Below, in pieces: positions 34,928-45,823 of a stretch of 64,000 bases of DNA. The position numbers and the translations under genes are program-made. The stretch covers positions 9,673,248 through 9,737,247 of the forward strand of contig CM068551.1 of assembly GCA_035048495.1 (NCBI GenBank). The letters run 5' to 3'. Numbering within the stretch: the first letter of the stretch is position 1; every line of letters begins with the position of its first letter. This stretch comes from Euptelea pleiosperma (lineage: Eukaryota; Streptophyta; Magnoliopsida; Ranunculales; Eupteleaceae). The notes under the pieces are model-generated. The model was not told the origin of the DNA, searched no databases, and worked only from the letters and a program-made list of their open reading frames with translations.

Positions 34928-36878
34928 TAGCATATTGCCAATCTTTGGCAATTAGTGCGAAATAAATGAGCTTGAAAGGGCTCTGCACATGCTGCACACT
35001 TTTTCATATTAGCTCAGGGAAAACACCGTTCGTCAAATCATCGAATGGATGCTAAAATTGTTACAGGCTAGCAAAGAGTTGGAAAGTTTTGGCAAGACTA
35101 CAAACTGATAATCATGACGAGAATAGTCAGACTCTGCGTGTGTGTGTGTGTGCTCAACATTCTCGTCATATGACAGTAAAGATTTCCAGATCAACTATAA
35201 GTTCTTATGCCTCGATCTCAAATCTCACTTGTAAAACTCACAGAAATGAATCACTCAGGAATGATTTTCTCATTTTCTCTCAATCTATATGCGAGGAGAT
35301 GTGTTGATATATGAAGCAAAGATCTCACATATGTATTATTTGAAGGAAGGACATCTTTAACAGAAGAAGGTCTCATGATTGGAATATCACTTTACTCGCG
35401 AACATCAGATCAAACTCTATAGCTTCTCCTTCTCTAATCTCCACATTTTATGATAATGCTATCTTAGAATCAAGTAGGACTTTCCTGGGTTGTAGTGAGG
35501 CTTAGGTCAGGTGTAGAAAAATAAAGGGATACAGGATTTCAAAGATCTTGAGAGGATATCACTATTTTCTTATATTTTTTCTGCTGGTGTAAAACAAGTT
35601 TCTATTTTTTTTCTTCCTTTTATATTTTTTTTTCTTTCCTGATATTTCTGAGATTGCTCATTTTATTTTTCAGCTCTTTTTCGTACTTTCTGTTCATATT
35701 TTCTTTTCAGCTTGAATCACTTTCTTTTCCTTTTGATTTTTCTTCTTTTCACAGTACACCCATATCAGTTATTCTTCTATCCATCTCAAGAGTAGGGTAG
35801 CTAGTCATGCTTCGTAGCTGGACTGGGTTTTTGGTTAATGGGCTTAACAAGAAAATGCTTATATAGAAAGGCTCAATGGGTTTCTAGTGAAGTATAATTC
35901 AGGTAAGTAAAAAGGCTGAACGGTTTAGAAAAATGGCCGAGATCATTTTCTAGGGTTTGCACTATCATGTATACTGTCTTGACTGGATATAGAGAAGGTT
36001 TTGTCGTAGTAATCCAATGTCGATGTCGTTCCGAGTTTTTATGATCGAAGGAAAGAATAATGAGATCTCTCAACGAATATTGCGAATAATGAAGAATAGT
36101 GAGTCATCTTGTGACTCAAAATTGTTGTATAACCCTCTGAAATGATTAAAGGCTCGAAAGCTCACTGGGTTAGGTCTCCACAATTATTCTCACAGGATCT
36201 CTAGAGTTTCCAAACTTAGGATGACTCTGATGTTGATAGTGTACAATTGTACTGAATCTGAGTTTTTCTAAGTTTTCAAACCTGCTGTAGCCACGCTTGA
36301 CTTGACTCAAAGCTAACCTTTAACAAAAATTGTCATCCTCAATACTGACTTAACGGAGGTTTTCAGCTAATCAAAGTCAAGTATTTGACATATTTTTGAA
36401 ATTCTAGAAAACTTCGAAAAACATCGGAAACCACCCAAAAACAAGAATTTTTTTGTTTTTTTTTTATTTTTTTTATTTTTTTTCAAAATGAATACATGAG
36501 TTTTGGTAAATACCCACCCCCAACCAAAATATAGCACCGTCCTCGGTGCTCATGACCGGGACATAAAATGATGAAAAAAATCAGTAATGATGCAAAGGTT
36601 CAGGGAGGATGTTACCAAGTCGGCAGAAACGCGACAGTATGTGGTACCTGATGATGGGCAGAATGAATGTACCTGCATTTTCAGAGATATAATAGTAATA
36701 ACAAATGCATGAGACTCATGTACTCTAGGAATACCAGAATTACTTTTCCGAAAGTGCTAAGTTTTACGTCTTCAACTAGACATGACGGGGGTATATCAAG
36801 TACCCCCAACCAGGTTAAAACTCATGGAGACTAAGTAGATCTACAGTCTTCCTGACACCTAAAGTGGAACGGAGACAG
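34928..36878 (-). mobile_element. 3' non-coding region of element 2
   Basis: No ORF of note. It aligns with 14069-15967 of element 1 and includes a (TG)n run near 35147, T-rich stretches, a second purine-rich tract (minus strand of 36512-36525) and the AGGA-loop hairpin. Confidence 0.65.
36534..36549 (-). promoter_or_regulatory. AGGA-loop hairpin, element 2
   Basis: The minus strand gives GCACCGAGGACGGTGC: a perfect 6-bp stem around AGGA. It stands next to the G-rich tract at 36512-36525 and about 330 bp past the ORF end. Confidence 0.6.
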
Positions 36879-38633
36879 TTATCCTATCCCTTGTCTAGGT
36901 ATACCTGTATAGAACAGGTCTTTCTCAGTGTAGACTGAGAGAAGGACAGTAAGTTCTCTGAGCAGCACTGCAAAAGTGTGTAGTTGAGCAGGGAGGGATT
37001 GAAGCTTCTCAGTAAAAACTGATAGGACAGGAGTAGGGGATTTTCTGACCATGGTTAGCAGAGTCGAAAACTCATTAAGTTTAGCGGGAGCGTATCTGAA
37101 TGGAGCAGACTCCTGCAGATCAGTAATACCAGAATTGTCAGACTTCGTGATGAAGTCAGACTCAAATTGTTCTTGACACTTGGACAATGTTTCCTCGGGA
37201 GAGTCTTGAGGTAGACTCTCTGCGGCACTCGGGTCATCAACAGTATCGATGTAGGATGGCGGGTGAAAATTATTGACCTCTCCCTCGAGGTTTCCTAATT
37301 TGATAGGGATGTTCCAATCCCTACACTCAATATGTTCATCCTTGGTGAGGAGCGGTAGGTCCAGGACAACTGGAGTCCCATTTTCTAGATACGACTCAAT
37401 GGTAGGAATGTCGGCATCAAGTGCAGAGGCAGAATCATCAAAGATAGAGATGGAAATGGGTACCTCTGTGCTCGGTCCAAAAGTTAGTGCTGTTAAGGGC
37501 ACCAAAGATTGAGACTCGAGTTCATCACTATTGTTGCACAATCCAAGGGAGGTGGGGAGGAACGGTAGATCTAGGATAGTTGGGATCTTATGATCGAGAC
37601 ACAGCCCAGTATCATGGATATCGACATTAGGGTCAGCAGAGGTAGAGTGAGAAATAGGTTGCTCTGAGGTAGGTTCAGGATTTGATGCTTTTAAAGGCAC
37701 CGAAGATGGATACACTGGCTCCTGAATAATCGGGCTTAATCTAGGGATGGTAACAACTTCTATTTCATCCTGGCAATTCTGGTACTTGGTCCAATTGTGC
37801 GACTCCTCATTATAGACAGTGGCCATGTCACTCTCCTCAGGAGAGGCTATTGGTGGGCTAGTGAAGTTGACTTCCTCTCTCTCATTTTCTAATTGAACTA
37901 GACGTTGGTCCAAGCTCTCCATAGATTGCTGTTGTTGGTGCTCTAGACCTTGGAAATACTGTTGTTGCTGGGCAATGTACTGAGAGAGAAGGTCCTCTAG
38001 ACTGGGTTTAGTAGCCAACGGAGGCGGTTCAGCCAAGGGGAGCTGAGGTGCCAACTCTTGATTTTAGTCCAACTGGGTATGAAAGTTGTAAGGCAGAGTG
38101 GAGTCTAGGACTAGCTGTTGACTCTGGAAATCCTAAGGGGCCCACTGTTGATCAGAATAGTCATTCGGTGGATATGACGGGTACTGGGATTGCGAGTATT
38201 GCCAGTCATACTCTCCATTGGGTTGATGGAACCCAAAAGAATAATTATCCTGCGGATGTTGCTGCGGGATAACAGACTGTTCCCAACCAAAGTTATGGTG
38301 ACTCCTATTATCCGAATAATAAGTGTTGTCATAGGAGATCTGCATTGGAGATGGAAAGGTACATACATGTTGCTGGATAGGAGGGTAATATCCTACAGAC
38401 TGAGAATTGTGCACTGGTTGCTGGACCGCGGCACGAAGAGCAGAAACTGAGTTTTTAAGCTCTTAGAGTACAGATTTGTACTCCGGATCTCGGTGATTAT
38501 CATACCCTGTAGAATTGTGCGAGACTGGAGTGTCATGATGATACGCAGAATTGTCATACCATTGTTGAGAGTGATCACCTAAATTCTCACAAAAACTGTA
38601 GTAGGTCTCATACAGAGGCCATTCATCAGCCAT
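36879..38633 (-). pseudogene. Element 2 gag-like ORF with duplicated protease tail
   Basis: One reading frame of 585 codons runs from ATG (38633) to the stop at 36879, interrupted by three in-frame stops (about 38465, 38133 and 38064). The last 391 codons are open. The N-terminus (MADEWPLYETYYSFCENL) enters Gag homology at DHSQQW, so the capsid region found in element 3 is absent, and no CCHC knuckle is seen. A tyrosine-, asparagine- and glutamine-rich stretch follows, then Q-rich 'QQQQYFQGLEHQQQQ'. Two imperfect 55-residue copies follow ('DTGLCLDHKIPTILDLPFL' and 'IESYLENGTPVVLDLPLL'). These derive from the part just after the protease active site, and DLGAS itself is missing. The C-terminus has no known domain. 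It is probably a structural protein of a non-autonomous element. Confidence 0.75.
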
Positions 38634-39410
38634 TAGAGGCAATAGAGGGGTGCGGTGGACTAACTCTCAAATCGAGTCAGTAAAAGGTGAGGACAGGTCC
38701 AACCGGGCTTCTGCTTGAAAAAGCAAGCCCAAGATTTAGCAAAAAATTGCCAAAAGGAGACACTGGAGTGGTGATCCTAAATGATGCACACCAAGCACAG
38801 ATAATCCTATTTTAAATAATTAGGATATATTTTAGGCATTATCTTATTAGTTTTGGGGCTATAGTAGATTATGACAGTGGACGGACCACTAGTTTATCTT
38901 TTAGCCGCCGGACTAACTGTTTGCACTCATGGGTTCTCACCAGGCTACACTCTTTAGAGCGAATCCTTTAGTACTAACTCTAGTCAACAACAAGAAATCC
39001 GAAGCTTAGACAGACGTGCGGCACAACGGCTGACTTAAATACGTCCTAGACTAACAGGATTGGTCAAGTGTTTAAGAAGAGTGTTCCCTCGGGTTAAGCT
39101 AAGGTTGGTGCGTGTTCCTAGTCCACACGCAACTAACCGCCGAATAGTCCAATATGCCACGTCTAGCTCAGTGTACTTGAGTAGCAGGGACTTATGAGTG
39201 TGTTAGACAACATGGACCTGCACTCGTGGTCTTATTTTGATTGGATGTTAAGCTGGTTCGCCATGTGTGGATTTTTCCTCGAACACCGGGCTAATTGGCT
39301 CTACTTCTTGATTCTTTTTAATTAAATGTAGCCTTGGGATCAAATCCGTTAGAATGATGAGGTAGGTGATGAAATTCCACCAGTTTTAATTTTGGAATTG
39401 GGTCTGCTCT
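38634..39410 (-). mobile_element. 5' leader of element 2, truncated by element 3
   Basis: It matches the leaders of elements 1 and 3 up to 'ttttggaattgggtctgctct'. Element 3 continues at the same point (about 61624) with 'cttagagtttattgatt', whereas here the LTR of element 3 begins. GCTCT (39406-39410) is the expected TSD. Confidence 0.7.
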
Positions 39411-40198
39411 TGAAACTAGGATTTTTCTGCATCGTTGATTATGGAAACCCTAATTCCAACATATTTGTAATTTTTATCCGATTATCTTGTAAAATTGATA
39501 GATTTGTATAGGGATTCGTGTCGGATGTCGATCCGCACTCGGGGTTAGTTTGTGCAAGCAGTGAACATGAAATGACGAATTTTTCTTAGAAATTGCTAAA
39601 AGTAAAGGGATGGAAGGGTGAAAATAGTGGTTGACAGTGATTGTTTTAAAACTTGATTTGATGATTGTAGAGAGAGATACACTGCTACTACTAACACAAA
39701 AAGAATAAAAATAACAAAGATCAAGTAACTGAAAATTCGCAAAACCAAACTTTTCATTAATAATTAAGCAATCTAGTACATTTATTGAAATTTAATTCTA
39801 CTTAAAATAAACTAAAACATTTGGATCTAGAGATAGAAAGAGAGGAGAGAGAGAGAAAGGGAGAAAGTCCTAGAGAGAGAAACTATGGTAAAAAAAAATG
39901 TTTTACCTTCAACTTATTTGGAGAGATAAGATCTGCCCGGTGAGTGGTTCGGCCCGGGTGGTCGGCCAAGGGGATGAAGGTTATGATGGTTGCACGTGTA
40001 GAGACCGGAGACGCTTGGAGAATGGTGGAGCAACTTGCTGGTTTGCAAGTTTTTAGAACAAATGTTGCAAAGGGACCCGAACCGTGGATGGAGAAGATGA
40101 AGATCGGTGGCTGGAGTAGCAAGATGGTAACGCTAATGGAGATGATGATGGCATTGGATGGCAGGCTACAACGGTGGAGGAGGATCCAACGGTCATGG
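39411..40198 (-). mobile_element. 3' LTR of element 3, truncated
   Basis: It matches 62562-63299 of the 5' LTR with few changes and one 47-bp length difference (about 39686-39732). At 40198 the match ends. The next bases repeat 13 bp found 71 bp earlier (ATGGTAACGCTAA at 40124 and 40195), and then the 3' non-coding region follows. The LTR 5' part, the polypurine tract and roughly 1.4 kb of 3' region are missing. Confidence 0.75.
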
Positions 40199-40716
40199 TA
40201 ACGCTAAGTGATTTTCTCAGTATAGAAATCCTTTTCAATGAATAGACTTAGCGAAGAGTTTTGATTCATCATTGTAACAATTTTTGGAAACACTGTTAAA
40301 ATCAACAAAAGACACCTAGAAAATAGTCCGAAAATCATCCCAAAATGCATTTTTTTTTTTAAGTCACATGAGATTTTGGTAAAGTACCCACCCCCAACCA
40401 AAATATTGCACCGTCCTCGGTGCTCATGACCAAAACACATAGTGAAAATGATAAGTTCATGATGCGAGTGTGAAGGAAGGGTGTTACCAATTCTGCCGGA
40501 TATCAACAGTAGAAAGTACCAGAGTAGTATGAGAGTGATGGTACCTGCATGGGCAGAAAATTATAGTAGTGATAAAGACAATGCAGTCGACTCATGAAAC
40601 TATAGGAATACCGAAATTACCTTTCCGAAAGCACTAAGTTTTACATCTTCAGCCAGACACAACGGGGGTGACAGGCACCCCCAACCAAGTTGGAGCACAG
40701 GAGACTGAGTGGATCA
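40199..40716 (-). mobile_element. 3' non-coding region of element 3 with hairpin
   Basis: It corresponds to the ORF-proximal part of the same region in elements 1 and 2. A G-rich tract (minus strand of 40386-40399) and the AGGA-loop hairpin GCACCGAGGACGGTGC (40423-40408) are present. No ORF. Confidence 0.65.
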
Positions 40717-41619
40717 TTAGTCGACATAGGCAGGATCGATGAGATCGATCTCAAAAGTTTGAATGAACAATATGTCAAATTCATGGAACTATTTTAGAGG
40801 CTGCCCATTGACCTGAAAAGAGGAGTCATCCTTGGGATCCTCAATAGTGATTGCCCCAAAGGGTGTGACTGCTGTGACCGTATAAGGACCGGTCCACCTA
40901 GATTTCAATTTCCTAGGGAAGAGATGAAGACGGGAATTATAAAGAAGGACCTTCTATCCTGGATGGAACTCTTTCCTGAGGATGCTCTTGTCATGTATCC
41001 ACTTCATTTTTGCTTTATAATTCTTGGACAAGTTGTAGGCATCATTTCTGAGTTCTTCTAACTCATTCATTTGAAATTTTCGCTCCTCCCCTGCAGAGTC
41101 GTGGTCGAAGTTGAGTTTCTTAATGGCCCATAGGACACGATGTTCAATCTCTACCAGTAGATGACAGGGTTTCCCAAAGACGAGACGATAGGGAGACATA
41201 TTGAGTGGGGTCTTGTAGGCGGTTCTGTATACCCATAAAGCATCAGTGAGACGAGTAGACCAGTCTTTATGTGTGGTATTGACTGTCTTCTCCAAGATCT
41301 GCTTGATCTGATGATTAGAAACCTCCATTTGACCACTAGTCTGCAGATGATAAGCTAGGGCAACCTTGTGGGTTACCTCATACTTTTTCATTAATTTCTC
41401 GAATATCCTATTGCAGAAATGGGTGCCCCCATCACTAATGATGGCCTTAGGGGCACCGAATCGGGCGAAGATGAACTCCTTTAGGAATTTGACCACCACT
41501 TTGTGGTCATTGGTCTTGGTGGGAATGGCTTCTATCCATTTGGATACATAGTCTACCGCAAGGAGAATGTACTCAAAACCATAGGAAACGGAAAAGGGGC
41601 CCATGAAGTCGATGCCCCA
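40717..41619 (-). pseudogene. Element 3 integrase, catalytic core and C-terminus
   Basis: This part of the polyprotein joins cDNA to host DNA. It begins within the core at WGID-FMGPF and shows the three acidic residues: D in AVDYVSKW (about 41560), D in IISDGGTHF (about 41435) and E in QMEVSN (about 41328). The C-terminal part up to 'RWTGPYTV' is recognisable and no chromodomain follows, as in Athila. The HHCC zinc-finger half is missing, lost together with the end of the LTR at 41620-44843. In-frame TAG stops (about 40951 and 40790) break it. The likely end is a TAA at 40719-40717. Confidence 0.85.
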
Positions 41620-42939
41620 TGTAATACCCTGAACTTTCGTTCTAGGGTATTATGGTAAATTCACCTAATAATGAAAACCTGAAACTTTTTCAGACTCTTA
41701 TTATTGTTTTTATTGTTTAATATCATGTATGAGTATGTGTATTTAATTTGGTTTCGTTTCGACAACTTTGAAAAACCTGCTATTTTTGAAACTTGCTCTT
41801 TAGGGCTAAATTCTTGCTAAAAATAATGAACCATAACTTGCAGAGGACTTTTTCTTTCCCCAACTAACATTCTAGAACTTTTATAAAAAAATTATTTTGT
41901 GGGCCCGAGACGCCAAAAATATTCCTATTTTATCTTTACCAACTTACCTGTGAAATTTGGAACCTTTCCTGATACATGAAAACCCTAGCGGGAGATTTCG
42001 AGAGATTTCGACAAAAATAGTATTTTCGTAATTTTTAAACTTTCCTACTATTCTTATTTTTTTTTTATAATATTTAATTATATTTTATTTATTTAATAGA
42101 CGTGTGGGACCCGCGAATCACTTTCGGGTCATTCCAATGTCATTTGACACTTTTCTAGGGTTTTGAACGTTTTTATGATTTGTGTGTGTGACATGTGTCG
42201 ATACCTTATTGTATGGACTTTTAAATTATATAATATAATTTGATTGAATTAATTTATAATTATTTGTGTTATGATTGTTGGGTGGGGCCGTATGGCCAAT
42301 CTAGAAGCCTTTTGGGCTTAATAATATTCTTAAATGAAGCCTATTGATGTATATGGGCCTTGGGCCCATTCCTAACCCATTAATAGTGTAAAATATAAGT
42401 TTTTGAGGGTTGAAAAAGTCATCCCTTTGCTAGTTACGAATTTCAACAAAATAGAAACCCTAATCCTTCCCTAAACCTACTTATTAAAAACCCTAAAGCT
42501 TTAGAAGCTTTCACAAACCCAACTCCATTGAAGAATAGAGAAAGCTCCATTAAACCTTCATCCGGGCACCGATCGCACTCGAGCAAGAAGGGAGAATTAA
42601 CGGGGACTCCGATTAGAAGAACATACTCCGAGGAGAGGACGATCCGACGACTTTCAAATTTGAAGAAACTTTTGATTTTCATTAAAGTTCAAGAAACCTT
42701 GAGGTAAGTGCGCTTGATCCATCCTATACTTGTTTTTCTTCAAGATTTTGTTTCTCTTTCATTAGATAATGGTTGATGCTCATTATAAATTAATTTCAAC
42801 AATATTTATTTTATTCTTATTGGGTTGATCTTTATTTTGGGCCACCATGATGGGTTGGGCCATCGTCTATTTTGTACCTATAACGGATAATTATGTTCTT
42901 TATCATTTTCGTTGTATTTTCATAATTAAAATATTTTTA

Positions 42940-43610
42940 TAATTATTTTTTCTAAATACCTCTATGAATCTATTTTTCAAAACCGTTTAGTTTATATTTT
43001 TCTGATTTTTATTGATTAAGTTATGATTTTTCTAAGTTGTATGACTTTACCAAAAATAAACCCAGAATTTTAGATTTTACACGGTTCGATTCACTTGGGA
43101 TTTCGATCTATATTTTTAACCTAAATATTTTTCTAATTATTTTTCATGGATACCTCTATCAATCTAGTTTCTAGAACCTTTGAGTTTATATTTTTCTGAT
43201 TTGTGTTGATTAAGTTATGATTTTTCAAACATGCTGGACTTGTCTATAAAACTCAGAATTTCAGATTTTATACTGTCCACTTAACTTGAGATTTCAATTT
43301 ATATTTTTAACCTAAATATTTTTTTAATTATTTTTCATAGATACTTCTATCAATTTAGTTTCTATAACCCTTGAGTTTGTATTTTTCTGATATGTATTGA
43401 TTAAGTTATGAGTTTTTAAATGTGTGGGACTTTTCTGTATCCCAGATTCTGTCCGGCCCAATTTATTAAGATTTTTGACCTATATTTTGAATCCGAATAT
43501 TTTTCTATTTATTTTTTTCTAAAATCTCTGTAAATCTAGTTTTTAAATCCATTGAGTTTATATTTTTCTAATTCATATTTGTTTAGTTATGATTTTTATA
43601 ATGCAGTATA
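42940..43610. repeat. Tandem repeat, about 180-195 bp unit, four diverged copies
   Basis: The landmark 'gagtttatatttttctgat' or its variants recurs at about 42990, 43183, 43373 and 43554, each preceded by a 'tacctctatcaatctagttt'-like block. The copies differ at many positions and by small indels. Confidence 0.75.
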
Positions 43611-43694
43611 TTTTTTTGTAAAAAAACTTATTAATTGTTCGTGGTTCGGTCATGATTATTAACTATTAAGGTTTTAACCTTGTTGTTTGACTAA

Positions 43695-44120
43695 ACCCTA
43701 GATGGTTTGACCTATACTTGTATGCATGGGGATCCCACCCATGTGTCTTGGATCTCTAATAGGGTTCGGCCAAGTGTCTTGGATCCCTCTTTAGGGTTCG
43801 ACCTTGTGTTATGGATCCCTCATAGAGTTCGGCCATGGCGTGTTGGATTTTCTTGCGATTTTCACTTATATTATTCATCGATGTTGATTGTGATCTTTGG
43901 TCATGTCTTATTGACTATTATACCTAGATGGTTCGACCTATACTTGTATGCATGGGGATCCCACCCATGTGTCTTGGATCCCTCATAGGGTTCGGCCAAG
44001 TGTCTTGGATCCCTCTTTAGGGTTCGACCTTGTATCATGGATCCCTCATAGGGTTCGGCAATGGTGTGTTGGATTGTCTCGTGATTTCTACTTATATTGT
44101 TCATCCGTGTTGATCGCGAC
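43695..44120. repeat. Tandem duplication, 228 bp
   Basis: 'cctagatggtt-gacctatact' starts at 43695 and again at 43923, and most of the following 200 bp agrees. Within each copy 'gtgtcttggatccct' with 'agggttcg' is repeated again at short period. Confidence 0.8.
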
Positions 44121-44843
44121 CTTCGGTGATTGTTACATGGTATTCATGGTTAACCATAATTCGTTCCTATGTTACCACTTTTGATGATCATATTTCATTT
44201 TGTATTCTTATTTAAATGTTAAATACATGTGTGCTTATGCCATGTAGCCTTGTACTATCTTGTTGTCATACCATGATCATCACGTCATTTCATATAAGGG
44301 GTGCATAAGGGAACGGGGTTGAAGTATATTATATACGTTATATTGGTTTTATCAATTAATCAGGGTTCGGTACCCTAGGGTGAAAGGCCCCAAACGTTAT
44401 TATATCCTGCAGATGGGTCGATGAGACCGCTCCCAGTGCGGGAAGGAGATGGAGACCCTATGTGGTTATGGGTACTAGTTGCATTGGCATCCCTTACTCA
44501 TCTGCATTCATCCTCATATTCATGCCATCTTTATTATACGATTGAGATGCATACCTTGATTAAAAAACTTGTATAGTATGATATCATACCATGCACACTG
44601 TTGTATTACTGGGCCTCGGCTCACGGTGCTACACCGATACCATTTTCAGATTTTGAGGAGCCGGGTACGTGAGATGATTTTGAGACGAAAGACTCCGATG
44701 CATTCGAGGAGATCGGCGAGGATTTGGGAGTCGATCCCACACTTTAGAAAGTTGTATTTGATTATTTTATAATATTATTTATTTATTTTCACGGGCATGT
44801 AAGCCTTTGATTGAGAGCATGTTCTCACTTCCATCTCTCCACA

Positions 44844-45312
44844 ATCTCGAGGTCGAATTCCTACAGTAAGAGAATCCAGCGAATTAATCGAGGCTTGGTT
44901 TCCTTTTTCAACATGAGATAACGAAGAGCTGCATGATCAGTGTAGACGACCACCTTAGTGGCTAAGAGGTACTGACAAAATTTATCAAGGGCGAAGACTA
45001 CCGCTAAGAGTTCTTTCTCAGTGGTGGAGTAGTTCATTTGGGCAGAGTTAAGAGTTTTGCTCGCATAATAAATCACGTGTGACCTTTTGTCAACTCTCTG
45101 CCCGAGAACAGCTCCTAACGCGTGTCGGAAGCATCGCACATTACCTCAAAAGGTAGAGTCCAATCCGGGGGACGGATAATGGGTGCAGTAGTGAGCTCAG
45201 ATTTGAGACGCTCAAATACCTTGACACAGTCAGCATTAAAGTCGAAATGACTATCTTTAGCCAGAAGATGGGATAGAGGTCGAGCGATTTGAGAGAAGTC
45301 CTTTATGAATCG
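44844..45312 (-). pseudogene. Element 3 RT end and RNase H
   Basis: The end of the RT domain (KDFSQIARPLSHLL, from 45312) is followed by RNase H. The residues D in MCDAS, E in [12 protein letters not shown] and D in VYTDHAAL are all visible. A frameshift near 45125-45130, just after CDASDT, divides it. The end of the segment (IRWILLL, TAG, EFDLEI) has a stop where glutamine is usual. The sequence is then replaced by the LTR end at 44843. The 5' side joins the RT piece at 48375 once the solo LTR and one AATCG copy are removed. Confidence 0.8.
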
Positions 45313-45768
45313 TGATATTCGCTCAAAAGTGCTTATTTTAAGCAATTATCCTTTTAGCGTTATTGCATTCTCCTACGTAAAATACTCTATTTACCTCCTT
45401 TTTTACGTAAGAGTCTCTTCTGTTGCGTAGAACACACTTTTCTGGACGAAATGGTATATTTGCATGCATTAAACACATTTTCGGAAGTCTAAATATTAAG
45501 TCGTTCTGATAAAGTCTCATTACGCGCTTCTTCTGTCGCAGGAAACCCCGATGGGACGATTCTCGAGACTTGTGGGCCCAAATCGATCATGAAAGCCCAT
45601 TATCAAAGCTTAACAAGCCCACATGCTATGACTAGAAGATATGGGCCAAATATGGGCTGAATAAGAGGACCAAAAAGCCGGCCCAAAGAACGAAGAGAGC
45701 AGGAGAGCCAATGACCAAGAGACGGACCAAAGCGTTTAAAGCCACATGAGTCAGCAAAGAATGATAGT

Positions 45769-45823
45769 CGACTCTACTGGAGAAGCGTGAGGATGGTCAC
45801 AGTGAAGACCAGGGTTCCAGACC
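45769..45823 (+). promoter_or_regulatory. tRNA-like A-box/B-box module in LTR
   Basis: CGACTCTACTGG at 45769 and GGTTCCAGACC at 45813 are 44 nt apart, with T6 at 45836-45841. It is 456 bp from the LTR start. ACTGG beside the A box can pair with CCAGT just past the B box. Confidence 0.55.

Larger units (their letters stand above)
34022..39410 (-). mobile_element. Element 2: second non-autonomous Athila-related element (partial)
   Basis: Minus-strand element made of a shortened 3' LTR (34022-34916), polypurine tract, 3' non-coding region, a gag-like ORF (36879-38633) and part of the leader. At 39410 it is cut by the LTR end of element 3. The remaining leader, primer site and 5' LTR should lie beyond 64000. 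It has no pol domains and is the same family as element 1, sharing ORF, leader and 3' region. Confidence 0.8.
41620..44843 (+). mobile_element. Truncated LTR (Tekay-like) inserted between RNase H and integrase
   Basis: It starts TGTAATACCC exactly at the break in integrase. Its 3' part carries 'ctcggctcacggtgctacaccgatacc' type sequence typical of Tekay-group LTRs. The expected ...TTACA end is not present and the flanks do not match (CCCCA left, ATCTC right). About 0.75 kb of Athila sequence, coding the RNase H-integrase linker and zinc finger, is also missing. One deletion over the right LTR end and its neighbour would explain all of this. Two sets of tandem repeats lie inside. Confidence 0.6.

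Noticed and set aside
36879..38054. 391-codon ORF as a possible host gene
   Set aside because: The same frame extends upstream through stops to a Gag-like start. Element 1 has the same ORF, and LTR-element signals surround it.
39411..40198. A further solo LTR rather than the 3' LTR of element 3
   Set aside because: It shows only one terminus, matches the 5' LTR of element 3 closely, and joins that element's own 3' non-coding region through a deletion scar.
43707..44184. Pair of similar ORFs of 93 and 78 codons
   Set aside because: They are produced by the 228-bp tandem duplication in an LTR. The similarity is that of the DNA repeat.
45769..45823. A functional tRNA gene
   Set aside because: No full cloverleaf or 7-bp acceptor stem can be drawn and the anticodon arm is not clear. 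Only the promoter-like boxes and their spacing are supported.
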